A stretch of 64,000 nt of DNA from Pseudomonas sp. PDNC002 (GCF_016919445.1 NZ_CP070356.1:875501-939500), one strand, 5' to 3'; counted from the stretch's first letter, positions 9,921-19,082 are shown. A program made the numbers and translations. Notes: a model not told the origin generated them from the letters alone.

Positions 9921-10469
9921 TCAAAAATTTGCCGGTGTGGTCGCGCTGATCAGTCGTGCCGGGGTTTCGAACGGATTGCGGAAGCGGTGCGGCTTGGTGC
10001 TGTCGAAATAGTAGCTGTCGCCACATTCAAGGACGAAAGTCTCGTCGCCGACGGTCAGTTCCAGGCGGCCCTCGACCAGTACGCCGGTCTCTTCGCCTTC
10101 GTGGGCGTACATGTCGTCACCGGTGTCGGAACCCGGCGGATAGGTCTCGTCGAGCAGGGTGATGGCACGACTGGGGTAGTCCTTGCCGATCAGCTTCATG
10201 ATGATCGAGCCACTGGACAGGTCGCTGAGTTCGTCTGCCTTGTAGACCACAGGAGTGTTGCTGCTCTGCTCAAGATCGAGGGAAAAGAACTCGACCAGGG
10301 ACATCGGAATACCACCCAGCACTTTCTTCAGCGAACTGATGGAGGGGCTGACGCTGTTCTTCTCGATCATCGAGATTGTGCTGTTGGTCACACCCGCCCG
10401 TTTGGCGAGTTCGCGCTGGGACAAACCTTTGAGCTTACGGATGGCTTGCAGACGAGCACCGACGTCCAA
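9921..10469 (-). CDS. pauR: XRE-cupin transcriptional regulator of polyamine catabolism, PauR-like
   Basis: 182 residues: an N-terminal XRE helix-turn-helix (LKGLSQRELAKRAGVTNSTI, about 13-35) and a C-terminal cupin (about 100-182; EGEETGVLVEGRLELTVGD, PHRFRNP). This architecture is that of PuuR/PauR repressors, which sense putrescine and related diamines and repress the gamma-glutamylation pathway genes. The pauB-like and pauC-like genes lie 7-13 kb away, supporting the assignment. Start: TTG at 10469 with AAGGAGG nine bases upstream; the open frame upstream has no conserved sequence. Length equals what I recall for PAO1 PA5301. Confidence 0.88.
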   Translation of the reverse strand: MDVGARLQAIRKLKGLSQRELAKRAGVTNSTISMIEKNSVSPSISSLKKVLGGIPMSLVEFFSLDLEQSSNTPVVYKADELSDLSSGSIIMKLIGKDYPSRAITLLDETYPPGSDTGDDMYAHEGEETGVLVEGRLELTVGDETFVLECGDSYYFDSTKPHRFRNPFETPARLISATTPANF

Positions 10470-10632
10470 GGGTGGGGTCCTCCTTATTCTTGTGATCAGG
10501 CAGGCTCTGAAAGGCAGAACCCGCAGCGGCTTGAGCCGAGCGGGTTCCAAGTGCCACGTATCATGGCAACACCGTTCAGTATTTACAACAGATCGCCCGA
10601 CGATCCTGCGCAAACTTTACGGGCGGTATCCG

Positions 10633-11712
10633 TCACTCGCCGTTATAGACCCGCGGGACGCGCTTGAGGTTGCAGAACAGCTGGTAGGGAATGCTGCCGC
10701 ACAGGGAAGCCAGCTGGCTGGCGGGGACGTTCGGGCCCCAGAGTTCGACGCGGCTGCCCAGGCCGGCCTGCGGCAGGTCGGTCAGGTCCACGGTGAGCAT
10801 GTCCATGGACACGCGACCGATGATGCGGCTGGGCTTTCCGTCGATGAACACCGGCGTGCCGTCCGGCGCATGGCGCGGATAGCCGTCGGCGTAACCCATG
10901 GCGACCACGCCGACGCGTACCGGGCGGTCGGCGATGAAGCGCGCGCCGTACCCCACCGGCTCGCCGGCCGGCAGCTCGCGAATGCTGATGACCTGGGATT
11001 CCAGGGTCATCACCGGGCGCAGTTGGCCCGCCAACGGATGGGCCTGCTCGAACGGAGTGGCGCCGTAGAGCATGATGCCGGGACGCACCCAGTCGCTGGG
11101 CACTTCGGACCAGCCGAGGATGCCGGGGGAGTTGCGCAGGCTGATCTCATGGCCCTGGCCTGCGGCTTCGCGCACGGCCTGGAAGGCGGCGACCTGCTCT
11201 TCGGTGCGGGCACAGTCCAGTTCGTCAGCGCGGGAGAAGTGGCTCATCAGCACGACCTTGGCCACGTGGGGCAGCGCCTTCAGGCGCGCCAGCGCGGCGG
11301 CGTAGTCCTGCGGGAAGAAGCCGACGCGGTGCATGCCCGAGTCCATCTTCAACCAGACGGTCAGCGGCTTGCTCGGGCGCGCGCGCTCGATGGCTTCCAA
11401 CTGCCAGGCCGAGTGCACCACGCACCAGAAATCATGGGCGTCGATCAGCTCCAGCTCGCTGGCCTCGAAGAAACCTTCGAGCAGCAGGATCGGCGCGCGG
11501 ATGCCGGCTTCGCGCAGCTCCAGCGCTTCCTCGATGCACGCCACGGCGAAGCCGTCAGCCTCGCCTTCCAGGGCGCGGGCGCAGACCACTGCACCGTGGC
11601 CGTAGGCGTCGGCCTTGACCACGGCCAGCGCTCGCGCGCCGGTGACTTCACGGGCCAGGCGGTAGTTGTGGCGCAGGGCGGCGAGATCGATCAGGGCACG
11701 GGCGGGACGCAT
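10633..11712 (-). CDS. dadX: Catabolic alanine racemase
   Basis: 359 residues, fold type III PLP enzyme that interconverts L- and D-alanine so DadA can oxidise the D form. The PLP lysine is in [12 protein letters not shown] (about residue 34); the second catalytic base is the tyrosine of VGYGARF, and MLYGA is conserved. It is the third gene of the dadA-RidA-dadX series on the minus strand, 82 bases after the RidA stop. A terminator-like hairpin lies in that gap (see 11756-11780), so its expression may depend on readthrough or its own promoter. The name dadX rather than alr comes from this context. Confidence 0.95.
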   Translation of the reverse strand: MRPARALIDLAALRHNYRLAREVTGARALAVVKADAYGHGAVVCARALEGEADGFAVACIEEALELREAGIRAPILLLEGFFEASELELIDAHDFWCVVHSAWQLEAIERARPSKPLTVWLKMDSGMHRVGFFPQDYAAALARLKALPHVAKVVLMSHFSRADELDCARTEEQVAAFQAVREAAGQGHEISLRNSPGILGWSEVPSDWVRPGIMLYGATPFEQAHPLAGQLRPVMTLESQVISIRELPAGEPVGYGARFIADRPVRVGVVAMGYADGYPRHAPDGTPVFIDGKPSRIIGRVSMDMLTVDLTDLPQAGLGSRVELWGPNVPASQLASLCGSIPYQLFCNLKRVPRVYNGE

Positions 11713-11755
11713 GGCGAGGCTCTCTTTTTATCAACGTGGTACGAAACTGCAGACG

Positions 11756-11780
11756 AAAAAAACCCGGCGCTCCGGCCGGG
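11756..11780 (-). terminator. Terminator between the RidA gene and dadX
   Basis: On the minus strand CCCGGC-CGGAGC-GCCGGG is followed by seven T. It is a good intrinsic terminator by shape, 15 bases after the RidA stop and 44 bases before the dadX start. It may reduce dadX transcription relative to dadA. Confidence 0.75.
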
Positions 11781-11794
11781 CCACGCAAAAACGA

Positions 11795-12148
11795 TCAGGG
11801 CAGTGCGGCGACGATGGAGATCTCGACGAGGATCTCCGGGTAGCACAGCGCCGCCTGGACGGTGGCGCGCGCCGGGGCGCAGCCCTGCGGGACCCACTGG
11901 TCCCAGACGCCGTTCATGCCGGCGAAGTCGGCGGCGACGTCCTTCAGGTAGATGGTTGCCGAGAGGACACGCGACTTGTCGGTGCCGGCTTCATCGAGCA
12001 GGCGCTCGATGCTGGCGAGGACTTCGCGGGTCTGTTGCTCGACACCAGCGGTGAGGTCATCCGCCACCTGGCCGGCGAGGTACACCGTGCCGTTGTGGAC
12101 GACGACCTGGCTCATCCGCTGATTAGTGTGCAGGCGCTGGATGGCCAT
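11795..12148 (-). CDS. RidA/YjgF family enamine-imine deaminase in the dad operon
   Basis: 117 residues, the short RidA size. The conserved arginine region reads [15 protein letters not shown] and the end is VEISIVAAL. RidA proteins hydrolyse reactive enamine/imine intermediates; DadA generates imino acids from D-amino acids, so a role in clearing 2-iminopropionate is reasonable inference. The start codon overlaps the 3' end of dadA by 26 bases in another frame, which indicates translational coupling. A second RidA gene lies at 41368. Confidence 0.93.
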   Translation of the reverse strand: MAIQRLHTNQRMSQVVVHNGTVYLAGQVADDLTAGVEQQTREVLASIERLLDEAGTDKSRVLSATIYLKDVAADFAGMNGVWDQWVPQGCAPARATVQAALCYPEILVEISIVAALP

Positions 12149-13418
12149 TCTGAGCCTCCGAAATGGAACCGTAGCGGGAGATATCCAGACCTTCGGTGCT
12201 GATCTGCGGACGCTTCTTGGCCATCAGGTCGGCGAGGTAGCGACCCGAGCCGCAAGCCATAGTCCAGCCCAGGGTGCCGTGGCCGGTGTTGAGGAACAGG
12301 TTGCGGTAGCGGGTAGCGCCGACGATCGGAGTGCCGTCCGGGGTAGCCGGGCGCAGGCCGGTCCAGAATTCCGCCTGGCTGACATCGCCGCCTTCCGGAT
12401 AGAGGTCGGTGGTGATCATTTCCAGGGTGGCGCGGCGACGCGGGTTCAGCGACAGATCGAAGCCGGCGATTTCCGCCATGCCGCCGACGCGGATGCGCTG
12501 GTCGAAGCGGGTGATCGCGACCTTGTAGGTCTCGTCGAGAATGGTCGAGGTCGGCGCCATGTCCGGGTTGGTGATCGGCACGGTCAGCGAGTAGCCCTTG
12601 AGCGGGTAGACCGGGGCGTCGATGCCCAGCGGCTTGAGCATCTGCGGCGAGTAGCTGCCCAGCGCCAGCACGTAGCGGTCGGCGGTGACCAGTTGGCCAT
12701 CGACCCAGACGCCGTTGATGCGGTCGCCAGCGAAGTCCAGGCGCTGGATGTCCTGGCCGAAGCGGAATTCCACGCCCAGGGCCTTGGCCATCTCGGCCAG
12801 CTTGGTGGTGAACATCTGGCAGTCGCCGGTCTGGTCGTTGGGCAGACGCAGAGCGCCGACCAGCTTGTCCGCCACCTTGGCCAGGGCCGGCTCGACGCGG
12901 GCGATGCCGGCGCGGTCGAGCACTTCATAGGGCACGCCGGTGCTTTCCAGGACGGCGATGTCCTTGGCGGCCGAGTCCAGCTGCGCCTGGGTGCGGAACA
13001 GCTGGGTGGTACCCAGGGAGCGGCCTTCGTAGGTGATGCCGGTCTCGGCGCGCAGCTCGTCGAGGCAGTCGCGGCTGTACTCGGACAGACGCACCATGCG
13101 CTCCTTGTTCACCGCGTAGCTCTTGGCGTTGCAGTTGCGCAGCATCTGCCACATCCAGGTGTACTGGCTGGGGTCGCCGGTCAGCTTGATGGCCAGCGGG
13201 GCGTGGGTCTGCAGCAGCCATTTCATGGCCTTGAGCGGGATGCCCGGGGCGGCCCAGGGGGAGGCGTAGCCAGGCGACACCTGGCCGGCGTTGGCGAAGC
13301 TGGTTTCCAGGGCCGGGCCGGGCTGGCGGTCGACGACGACCACTTCGAAGCCGGCACGGGCGAGATAGTAAGCACTGGCGGTACCGATCACACCGCTGCC
13401 AAGCACCAGAACGCGCAT
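12123..13418 (-). CDS. dadA: D-amino acid dehydrogenase small subunit
   Basis: 431 residues, FAD-dependent inner-membrane associated dehydrogenase that oxidises D-alanine and other D-amino acids to 2-oxo acids and passes electrons to the respiratory chain. N-terminal dinucleotide fold [19 protein letters not shown] with the acidic end VVVDRQ; C-terminal FAD signature [19 protein letters not shown]. First gene of the dadA-RidA-dadX operon. A TATACT -10 sequence lies at 13480-13485 upstream with no good -35, consistent with activation by the Lrp-type DadR encoded nearby at 17085. Length and motifs are normal. Confidence 0.97.
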   Translation of the reverse strand: MRVLVLGSGVIGTASAYYLARAGFEVVVVDRQPGPALETSFANAGQVSPGYASPWAAPGIPLKAMKWLLQTHAPLAIKLTGDPSQYTWMWQMLRNCNAKSYAVNKERMVRLSEYSRDCLDELRAETGITYEGRSLGTTQLFRTQAQLDSAAKDIAVLESTGVPYEVLDRAGIARVEPALAKVADKLVGALRLPNDQTGDCQMFTTKLAEMAKALGVEFRFGQDIQRLDFAGDRINGVWVDGQLVTADRYVLALGSYSPQMLKPLGIDAPVYPLKGYSLTVPITNPDMAPTSTILDETYKVAITRFDQRIRVGGMAEIAGFDLSLNPRRRATLEMITTDLYPEGGDVSQAEFWTGLRPATPDGTPIVGATRYRNLFLNTGHGTLGWTMACGSGRYLADLMAKKRPQISTEGLDISRYGSISEAQNGHPAPAH

Positions 13419-13479
13419 CTTTGCCTCCTACGTCGCGCCAGGGGCGCGGACGTTTCTTATTCTGAACGTAGATGCGCGC

Positions 13480-13485
13480 AGTATA
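13480..13485 (-). promoter_or_regulatory. Possible -10 element of the dadA promoter
   Basis: TATACT on the minus strand, 62 bases before the dadA ATG. The sequence 17 bases upstream (GAATAT) is a poor -35 box, as expected for an activator-dependent promoter. A/T-rich stretches further upstream (13530-13600) could hold DadR sites, but I cannot place them. Confidence 0.4.
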
Positions 13486-13709
13486 GGAAGTCAGGCTCAG
13501 CGATATTCACTGATTGCGATGCGGTATTTGACGAAAAATCCTGGCGAAATTCGCTTTTGCGGAGGGACATCCACCGGAATTATGGGCTTTTCGCCCTAGA
13601 CCGAGTGGTCGAACATGTGGCGAAAATTTCACCATATCCAGAGGAAATAGCGAACAGGGAAGGTTCGACCAGAACTTCTCTCGCCGAGATCGACGTGCGC
13701 GGGAATTAC

Positions 13710-13762
13710 CTGCTCTTCGGAGAGCAGCCCCTGCTCGTCGCGACAAGCGGCGGCGAGCAGGG
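13710..13762 (-). terminator. Tandem hairpins after ydbL
   Basis: On the minus strand CCCTGCTCG pairs with CGAGCAGGG (13754-13762 with 13728-13737), immediately followed by CTCTGCTC-like arms CTGCTCT-CCGA-AGAGCAG (13710-13727). No T-tract follows, so it may be a Rho-type 3' end or a stabiliser rather than a classical terminator. Confidence 0.45.
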
Positions 13763-13779
13763 AAATCCCCTTGGTGCGC

Positions 13780-14124
13780 TTACTTGCGCACCCACTGGCC
13801 ATTGACCTGCACGTACTGACCCGAAGGCGTACGTTCGATCGCCTTCTTGCCAGCCAGCGCTTCGACGTCAGCGAGCTTGGCGCCGCTCTGCCCGGCAACC
13901 TTCTGGTATTCGGCGCGACGCGCGGCGTTGATCTGCGCAGCGATATCGGCAGCTTCGCCACCATTCTTCACGACGCCCAGGTAGCCGTCGGTCTGTTCGC
14001 CGACCAAACCCTGGGACTTGGCGCCGCCCAAGGCGGACATCGCATGCTCCAGGCTCATCGCCATGACCGGCAGGCTCAGGCAGAGGGCGACCAGCGCGAC
14101 GCCCAGTTTGCGGTGCAATCTCAT
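13780..14124 (-). CDS. ydbL: YdbL family (DUF1318) periplasmic protein
   Basis: 114 residues: signal peptide MRLHRKLGVALVALCLSLPVMA (about 22 residues) then the DUF1318 domain with KSQGLVGEQTDGYLG and AARRAEYQKVA. In E. coli YdbL is a periplasmic factor that keeps the YnbE lipoprotein from forming wrong multimers with YdbH. Here it follows ynbE by 15 bases in the same orientation, the standard ydbH-ynbE-ydbL order. Gene name by family and context. Confidence 0.88.
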   Translation of the reverse strand: MRLHRKLGVALVALCLSLPVMAMSLEHAMSALGGAKSQGLVGEQTDGYLGVVKNGGEAADIAAQINAARRAEYQKVAGQSGAKLADVEALAGKKAIERTPSGQYVQVNGQWVRK

Positions 14125-14139
14125 GCAAAGGCTCCTTCT

Positions 14140-14331
14140 TTAGAACAGGCCGCTGTTCTCGTTGATGATGCCGTCGAGCGCCTTGTCGACCTTGATATAG
14201 ATCTCGTGCTCGATCTTCACGTTGAGGTTGATGTTGATCGGCTCCTTGGGCGCGGCCAGTTGCACGGTGGGCGTGCAGCCCTGGACCACGCCTGCCAGGA
14301 GCAGGAAGGGTAAAACGGCGCGAAGGCGCAT
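14140..14331 (-). CDS. ynbE: YnbE family lipoprotein
   Basis: 63 residues: a lipoprotein signal ending LLAGVVQGC (lipobox, Cys about 19), then TPTVQLAAPKEPININLNV and KVDKALDGIINENSGLF, the conserved core of YnbE. In E. coli YnbE is an outer-membrane lipoprotein that pairs with the C-terminus of YdbH to complete a phospholipid bridge. Start: ATG at 14331 with AGGAG seven bases upstream; an ATG seven codons earlier overlaps the ydbH stop and has no site. It lies 17 bases after ydbH. Confidence 0.88.
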   Translation of the reverse strand: MRLRAVLPFLLLAGVVQGCTPTVQLAAPKEPININLNVKIEHEIYIKVDKALDGIINENSGLF

Positions 14332-14348
14332 CGGGATTCTCCTTGCGG

Positions 14349-16913
14349 TCATGGCGCGGCGGCCGGGTCGTTGCGCAGGCGTTCCTGCACGCGCTTGCGA
14401 ATGGTGTCGCTGACCCGGTCGCTCAGTTGCAGGCTGGTGAGCAGCTTGGGCACGTTCTCCTCCAGGTTGACGTTGAGGTTGATCGGCCGGCCCTGCTCCA
14501 GCGCGGGATTGCGCCCGCTCAGGCTCAGGGCGAGGAGCAGCTTGCCGGATTCATCATAATCCACGCGGCTGCTCAGCTTGTCGTAACGGAAATCGTCGAT
14601 GGCCGTGGCCACCAGCTGCATGGCCGGGTTGCTCTGGCCCAACGAGCGGATCTTTTCCGAACGGAATTGCAGGACGCCCGGCTGCCGTGCGGCCACTTCC
14701 CCACCCTGGATGACCAGCTTGCCGTCGTGCAGGCCCAGCGGCAGGTTGCCGTCGATGATGCCGGTGCCGGACAACCCTTCCGCCGGGTAGGCCGCCAGGA
14801 TCGTCTCCAGCGCCAGCCCTTCCAGCTTCAGGGTCAGACCCTGCCCGCGGGTCGAAAGATCCACGGCACCGGCCGGCAGCCAGGCGCGGCCATTGAACAG
14901 CGCCAGCTCCGCCTGCTGCCAGTCGACCCGCCCGCCCAGCGGCGCCTCGAGTGAGCCCTTGTAGTTGCCCTGCAGGGACAGCGGGCCCAGCGTCACGCCG
15001 GGGTTGAGCGAGGCGACTTTCACCTGCGGCAGTTGCAGTTCCATCTGCGAGCCCTTCAGGGCGAATTTCGCCTGGAGGTCGAGGCCGTGGACTTCGCTGC
15101 GGTCGTACACGCCGTCCAGACCTTGCCCGCGCAGATTGAGGTCCAGGCTTTGCGGCGAGCTGCCCGGCGGCAGGCGCCAGCTCAGGTCGAAGCTGGCCTT
15201 GCCGTTATTCAGGCTGAGTAGCGCCGGCCAGTCGGCGAGGGATTTTTCCAGTGGATTGCCGCTGCGCAGGAAGAATTCCGGATGGCGTGCGACCAGGGCA
15301 GCGCCCTGCTTTGCCGAGTTGTTCAGATCGACGTCGGCATTCAGGCCGCCGCTGTTCAACAGGCGGCCCTTGAACTGCTGGCTGTCGAGGCTCGCCGCCA
15401 GCGTCCCGATGGCATTCCAGGAAAGGGGTTTGACGTGGGGCTGGCGCAGTTCGCCCACGGCCAGTTTCAGCGGCGCATTGAGTTGCAGAGTGGCGCGTGT
15501 ATCGGGCGCATAGCCGAGGTCGAACGTACCCTTGCCGAGAGCGGCGCTGGACTTGCTCGCCTTGAGCGACTGCGGTCCGGTCAGGGCACCGACCTGAAGT
15601 TGCGTACCATCGGCGACGGCGAAGTTGGCGGACTGCTGGTCCACGCGGCCAGCGAAGCTCAGGTTCAAGCGGCTGTCGTCGACGCGCATCCCGGCTACCT
15701 CGAGATGGGGGACTTTGCCTTCGAGTTTCGCGTCATCCAGCTGCAGTGCCAGCGGCGCGGCATCCAGCAATGCCATACGCGCGCGCAAGCGCAGATCGGC
15801 GGCGCCGGTGGCCCGCAGCTCGGCGCGCACACTGCCGGCCTCCTCATCGACCCCAGGCTCCATGTGCAGCGTCAGCCGCGCCGGACGCAAGCCGACCGGC
15901 AGCGCCTGCAACCAGTCACCGTAGAGATCGGACAGGCGCAGATCGCCGCCGACCACCGTGGGCCGCCAACCGATGCCGATCGCGCTGGCGATCAGCCGCA
16001 GGTCGCCCTGCAGGTTGCCAAGGCCCGGCAGCGGCCAGGGCTCCGGCAGTTGCAGGGAAAGATCGGCGCTGCCCCGGCCGTCGCGCAGCCCCGGCCAATC
16101 CGGCCAGGCCGAATCGCCGGCAACCTGGACATCCCAGCTGAAGCGCAGCCGTCCGGCTTCAGGGACCGGCAGCGGCAGGTTCGGCGTCGGCAACCACATG
16201 CCCAGCCAGTTACGCACAGCCTGCACCGGTGGCACCGCCGGGCTGGCAATGCGGCCGCTGAGCTGGCGACTGCCCGGCGCCCAACTGGAGTCGAGGGTGA
16301 GCAGTTGTTCGTTGTCGAGGTAGGTGTTCAGTTGCAGGCGCCACTGGCCGTCGCCCGGTTGCAGCAGGCCGTTGAAGGCAAGCTGCTGGCCGCCCTGGCG
16401 CAGCTCGCCGCCCAGCGCCGCGGCGCCGCCCTGGATCTGCTGCCAGTGGGCGCTGCCATTGAGGGTGCAGCGCTGTTCGCGGGCGCAGGGCAATTCGACC
16501 GACACGCGCTGCAGCGCCAACTGCCCTGGCAGCAGCGCCAGCCAGCGGTTGAGCTGCGCAAGGTCCGGCGGCGCGGCGTCATCTTCCGCCGCGCCCTGTC
16601 CCGCCCATTGGCGCACATCGATGCTACCGGCGGCGAACTCCTTCAGGCGCCAGCGGCCATCGGCGCGCTCCGGCCAGCCTACGCGCAGGTCCTGTAGCTG
16701 AATGGCCAACCGAGAACCATCCGGCGTCTGCCGTTGAAGAGCCATCCGCTCCACCGTCACACCCTGGCGCGTAAAGCCCAGGCCTTGCCATTGCTCGACG
16801 CTCACACCGGCATCCGCCAGCAGGCGCGGAACCGCCAGCCACAGGCCGCCGACCGCCAGTGCCAGGATCAGCAACAGCAGCAGGAGGACGGTGCGCAGAC
16901 GGGGAAGCGGCAT
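14349..16913 (-). CDS. ydbH: YdbH, AsmA-like intermembrane phospholipid transport protein
   Basis: 854 residues: an N-terminal transmembrane anchor (about 6-28, LRTVLLLLLLILALAVGGLW) followed by long beta-rich sequence typical of the AsmA-like/repeating beta-groove family, ending with the YdbH C-terminal region (VRKRVQERLRND-like helix). In E. coli YdbH, TamB and YhdP redundantly carry phospholipids from inner to outer membrane. Start: ATG at 16913, preceded by CGGAG; the 17 upstream codons in frame would place polar residues before the anchor. Divergent from dadR. Heads the ydbH-ynbE-ydbL operon. Confidence 0.87.
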   Translation of the reverse strand: MPLPRLRTVLLLLLLILALAVGGLWLAVPRLLADAGVSVEQWQGLGFTRQGVTVERMALQRQTPDGSRLAIQLQDLRVGWPERADGRWRLKEFAAGSIDVRQWAGQGAAEDDAAPPDLAQLNRWLALLPGQLALQRVSVELPCAREQRCTLNGSAHWQQIQGGAAALGGELRQGGQQLAFNGLLQPGDGQWRLQLNTYLDNEQLLTLDSSWAPGSRQLSGRIASPAVPPVQAVRNWLGMWLPTPNLPLPVPEAGRLRFSWDVQVAGDSAWPDWPGLRDGRGSADLSLQLPEPWPLPGLGNLQGDLRLIASAIGIGWRPTVVGGDLRLSDLYGDWLQALPVGLRPARLTLHMEPGVDEEAGSVRAELRATGAADLRLRARMALLDAAPLALQLDDAKLEGKVPHLEVAGMRVDDSRLNLSFAGRVDQQSANFAVADGTQLQVGALTGPQSLKASKSSAALGKGTFDLGYAPDTRATLQLNAPLKLAVGELRQPHVKPLSWNAIGTLAASLDSQQFKGRLLNSGGLNADVDLNNSAKQGAALVARHPEFFLRSGNPLEKSLADWPALLSLNNGKASFDLSWRLPPGSSPQSLDLNLRGQGLDGVYDRSEVHGLDLQAKFALKGSQMELQLPQVKVASLNPGVTLGPLSLQGNYKGSLEAPLGGRVDWQQAELALFNGRAWLPAGAVDLSTRGQGLTLKLEGLALETILAAYPAEGLSGTGIIDGNLPLGLHDGKLVIQGGEVAARQPGVLQFRSEKIRSLGQSNPAMQLVATAIDDFRYDKLSSRVDYDESGKLLLALSLSGRNPALEQGRPINLNVNLEENVPKLLTSLQLSDRVSDTIRKRVQERLRNDPAAAP

Positions 16914-17084
16914 GCGGAACTCCGGCGAAAAAACATGCGATTCCGGCCGTGAAGACCGGAGCATTGGCCTACAGGCTGGCCGTCCGCCGCCGGAAATTCA
17001 AGGCATGCCAGTGATATTCCCTGCACAACCGACTATATTGCCGACATTCCCCCAAGCTCATTGCTCGACTTCAGAGTCCTTCCC

Positions 17085-17573
17085 ATGAGAACCCAGCATC
17101 AAAGCCGCCGCGAACTGGACAAGATCGACCGCAACATCCTGCGCATCCTGCAGGAGGAAGGCCGCATCTCCTTCACCGAACTGGGCGAGCGCGTCGGCCT
17201 CTCCACCACGCCGTGCACCGAGCGCGTGCGCCGGCTGGAGCGCGAAGGGATCATCATGGGCTACAACGCCCGGCTGAACCCGCAGTACCTCAAGGCCAGC
17301 CTGCTGGTGTTCGTCGAAATCAGCCTGGACTACAAGTCCGGCGATACCTTCGAGGACTTCCGCCGCTCGGTGCTCAAGCTGCCCCACGTGCTGGAGTGCC
17401 ACCTGGTATCGGGTCACTTCGACTACTTGGTGAAGGCGCGCATCTCGGAGATGGCCTCCTACCGCAAGCTGCTGGGCGATATCCTGCTCAAGCTGCCGCA
17501 CGTGCGCGAATCCAAGAGCTACATCGTGATGGAAGAGGTGAAGGAAAGCCTCACCCTGCCCATCCCCGACTAA
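17085..17573 (+). CDS. dadR: Lrp/AsnC family regulator of the dad operon, DadR
   Basis: 162 residues: N-terminal helix-turn-helix (ISFTELGERVGLSTTPCTER, about 28-47) and C-terminal RAM/AsnC ligand domain (FVEISLDYKSGDTFEDF; HLVSGHFDYLVKARI). Lrp proteins form octamers and respond to amino acids. The neighbouring homologue in PAO1 (PA5308) activates dadAX in response to L-alanine; the location next to dadA supports the same role. Start: ATG at 17085 just ahead of the conserved RELDKIDRNIL; a TTG eight codons upstream is less likely. Divergent from ydbH with a TATATT sequence near 17033. Confidence 0.93.
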   Translation: MRTQHQSRRELDKIDRNILRILQEEGRISFTELGERVGLSTTPCTERVRRLEREGIIMGYNARLNPQYLKASLLVFVEISLDYKSGDTFEDFRRSVLKLPHVLECHLVSGHFDYLVKARISEMASYRKLLGDILLKLPHVRESKSYIVMEEVKESLTLPIPD

Positions 17574-17637
17574 ATAGCCGGACTAAAAAGCCGGACCGAT
17601 TCCCCGCCGTCCGCGGCAAGCTCACACGATTTATTTA

Positions 17638-17688
17638 CGACTTCCCGGCGCTTTTTGCGCCACTGCCTATTGGCTGGGCGGGAAGTCG
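17638..17688. promoter_or_regulatory. Inverted repeat upstream of the pauB-like gene
   Basis: CGACTTCCCG (17638-17647) and CGGGAAGTCG (17679-17688) are exact inverses 31 bases apart; between them lies a second hairpin GGCGC-TTTTT-GCGCC. It ends 51 bases before the oxidase ATG. It may be a terminator-like structure for dadR or an operator for the polyamine gene. Confidence 0.5.
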
Positions 17689-17738
17689 GCGTTTATCCTG
17701 CGTAAAATTTTAACAACACAAAAATCAGGATATCGCAC

Positions 17739-19058
17739 ATGAACGCCCGCGTTCACCAGCCGGTGCACACCGACCGTCACGCCCCGTCCTACTACGCCGC
17801 GAGCGTCAATCGCCGCCTCGAAGTACCGCCCCTGGCCGGTGAGGAAAAGGCCGACGTGTGCATCATCGGTGGAGGCTTCTCAGGGCTGAACACGGCCATC
17901 GAGCTGGCCGAGCGCGGACTCTCGGTGATCCTGCTGGAAGCCCACCAGATCGGCTGGGGCGCCAGCGGCCGCAACGGCGGCCAACTGATCCGCGGCGTTG
18001 GCCATGGTCTGGAGCAGTTCGAGCCGGTCATCGGTGCCGATGGCGTGCATGCGCTGAAACTGATGGGCCTGGAAGCGGTAGAGATCGTCCGCCGCCGTGT
18101 CGAGCAGTACAAGATCGACTGCGACCTGACCTGGGGCTATTGCGACCTGGCCAACAAGCCCTCCGACGTCGAAGGCTTCCAGGAAGACTTCGACGAGCTG
18201 AAGAGCCTCGGCTATCGCCACGAACTGCGCCTGGTGCCGCAAGAGCAGATGCGCTCCATCGTCGGTTCCGACTTCTACGTCGGCGGCATGGTCGATATGG
18301 GCTCCGGCCATCTGCACCCGCTCAACCTCGCCCTGGGCGAGGCCGCCGCAGCGCAGAGCCTGGGCGTGAAACTGTTCGAGAATTCCGCCGTCACCGCCAT
18401 CGACTATGGCAGCGAGGTGCGCGTGCGCACCGCTGGCGGCAGCGTGCGCGCCAAATCCCTGGTGATCGCCTGCAACGCCTACCAGAACCGTCTGAATCCC
18501 TACCTGGACGGCAAGGTGCTGCCCGCCGGCAGCTACGTCATCGCGACCGAGCCGCTGTCCGCCGAACAGGCCCACGCCCTGCTGCCGCAGAACATGGCGG
18601 TGTGCGACCAGCGTGTAGCGCTGGACTACTACCGCCTTTCCGCCGACAACCGCCTGCTGTTCGGCGGCGCCTGCCATTACTCCGGCCGTGACCCGGCGGA
18701 TATCGCCGCCTACATGCAACCGAAGATGCTCAAGGTGTTCCCGCACCTGGCCAACGTGCGCATCGACTACCAGTGGGGCGGCATGATCGGCATCGGCGCC
18801 AACCGCCTGCCGCAGATCGGTCGCCTGCCGGACCAGCCCAACGTGTACTTCGCCCAGGCCTATGCCGGCCACGGAGTGAACGCCACGCACCTGGCCGGCA
18901 AGCTGCTCGCCGAGGCCATCGCCGGGCAGCAGGGCAGCGGCTTCGAGCTGTTCGCCAAGGTCCCGCACATCACCTTCCCTGGCGGCCAGCTGCTGCGCTC
19001 GCCGCTGCTGGCGCTGGGCATGGCCTGGTACCGGTTCAAGGAAGCGCTGTCGGGCTGA
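17739..19058 (+). CDS. pauB: FAD-dependent gamma-glutamylputrescine oxidase-like protein (PauB family)
   Basis: 439 residues of the DadA/PuuB oxidoreductase family. FAD-binding N-terminus DVCIIGGGFSGLNTAIELAE (about 32-51), the PuuB-type GASGRNGGQLIRG, and the C-terminal GGMIGIGANRLPQIG and AQAYAGHGVNATHLAGK. These enzymes oxidise gamma-glutamylated putrescine or related amines to the aldehyde, which the PauC aldehyde dehydrogenase then takes on. Position equals PAO1 PA5309 (pauB4 in that species). Preceded by the inverted repeat at 17638. Which polyamine it prefers is not visible. Confidence 0.88.
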   Translation: MNARVHQPVHTDRHAPSYYAASVNRRLEVPPLAGEEKADVCIIGGGFSGLNTAIELAERGLSVILLEAHQIGWGASGRNGGQLIRGVGHGLEQFEPVIGADGVHALKLMGLEAVEIVRRRVEQYKIDCDLTWGYCDLANKPSDVEGFQEDFDELKSLGYRHELRLVPQEQMRSIVGSDFYVGGMVDMGSGHLHPLNLALGEAAAAQSLGVKLFENSAVTAIDYGSEVRVRTAGGSVRAKSLVIACNAYQNRLNPYLDGKVLPAGSYVIATEPLSAEQAHALLPQNMAVCDQRVALDYYRLSADNRLLFGGACHYSGRDPADIAAYMQPKMLKVFPHLANVRIDYQWGGMIGIGANRLPQIGRLPDQPNVYFAQAYAGHGVNATHLAGKLLAEAIAGQQGSGFELFAKVPHITFPGGQLLRSPLLALGMAWYRFKEALSG

Positions 19059-19082
19059 CCGCATCCCCGACGAGCGGCTAGA

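Larger units (their letters stand above)
13419..13779. other. Gene-free region between dadA and ydbL
   Basis: This 361-base stretch has a markedly higher A+T content than its neighbours in the part near dadA. It holds the presumed dadA control region and, at 13710-13762, two adjacent hairpins downstream of ydbL. The open frames seen here have no family features and I do not call them genes. Confidence 0.55.

Noticed and set aside
10255-12054. Long open frame on the plus strand covering the dadX and RidA genes
   Set aside because: It lies antisense to genes with clear catalytic motifs and carries no family features; such frames arise from the GC-biased third positions of the real genes.
13507-13746. 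79-codon minus-strand open frame between dadA and ydbL
   Set aside because: No ribosome-binding site or family match; it lies over the presumed dadA control region and the ydbL 3' hairpins.
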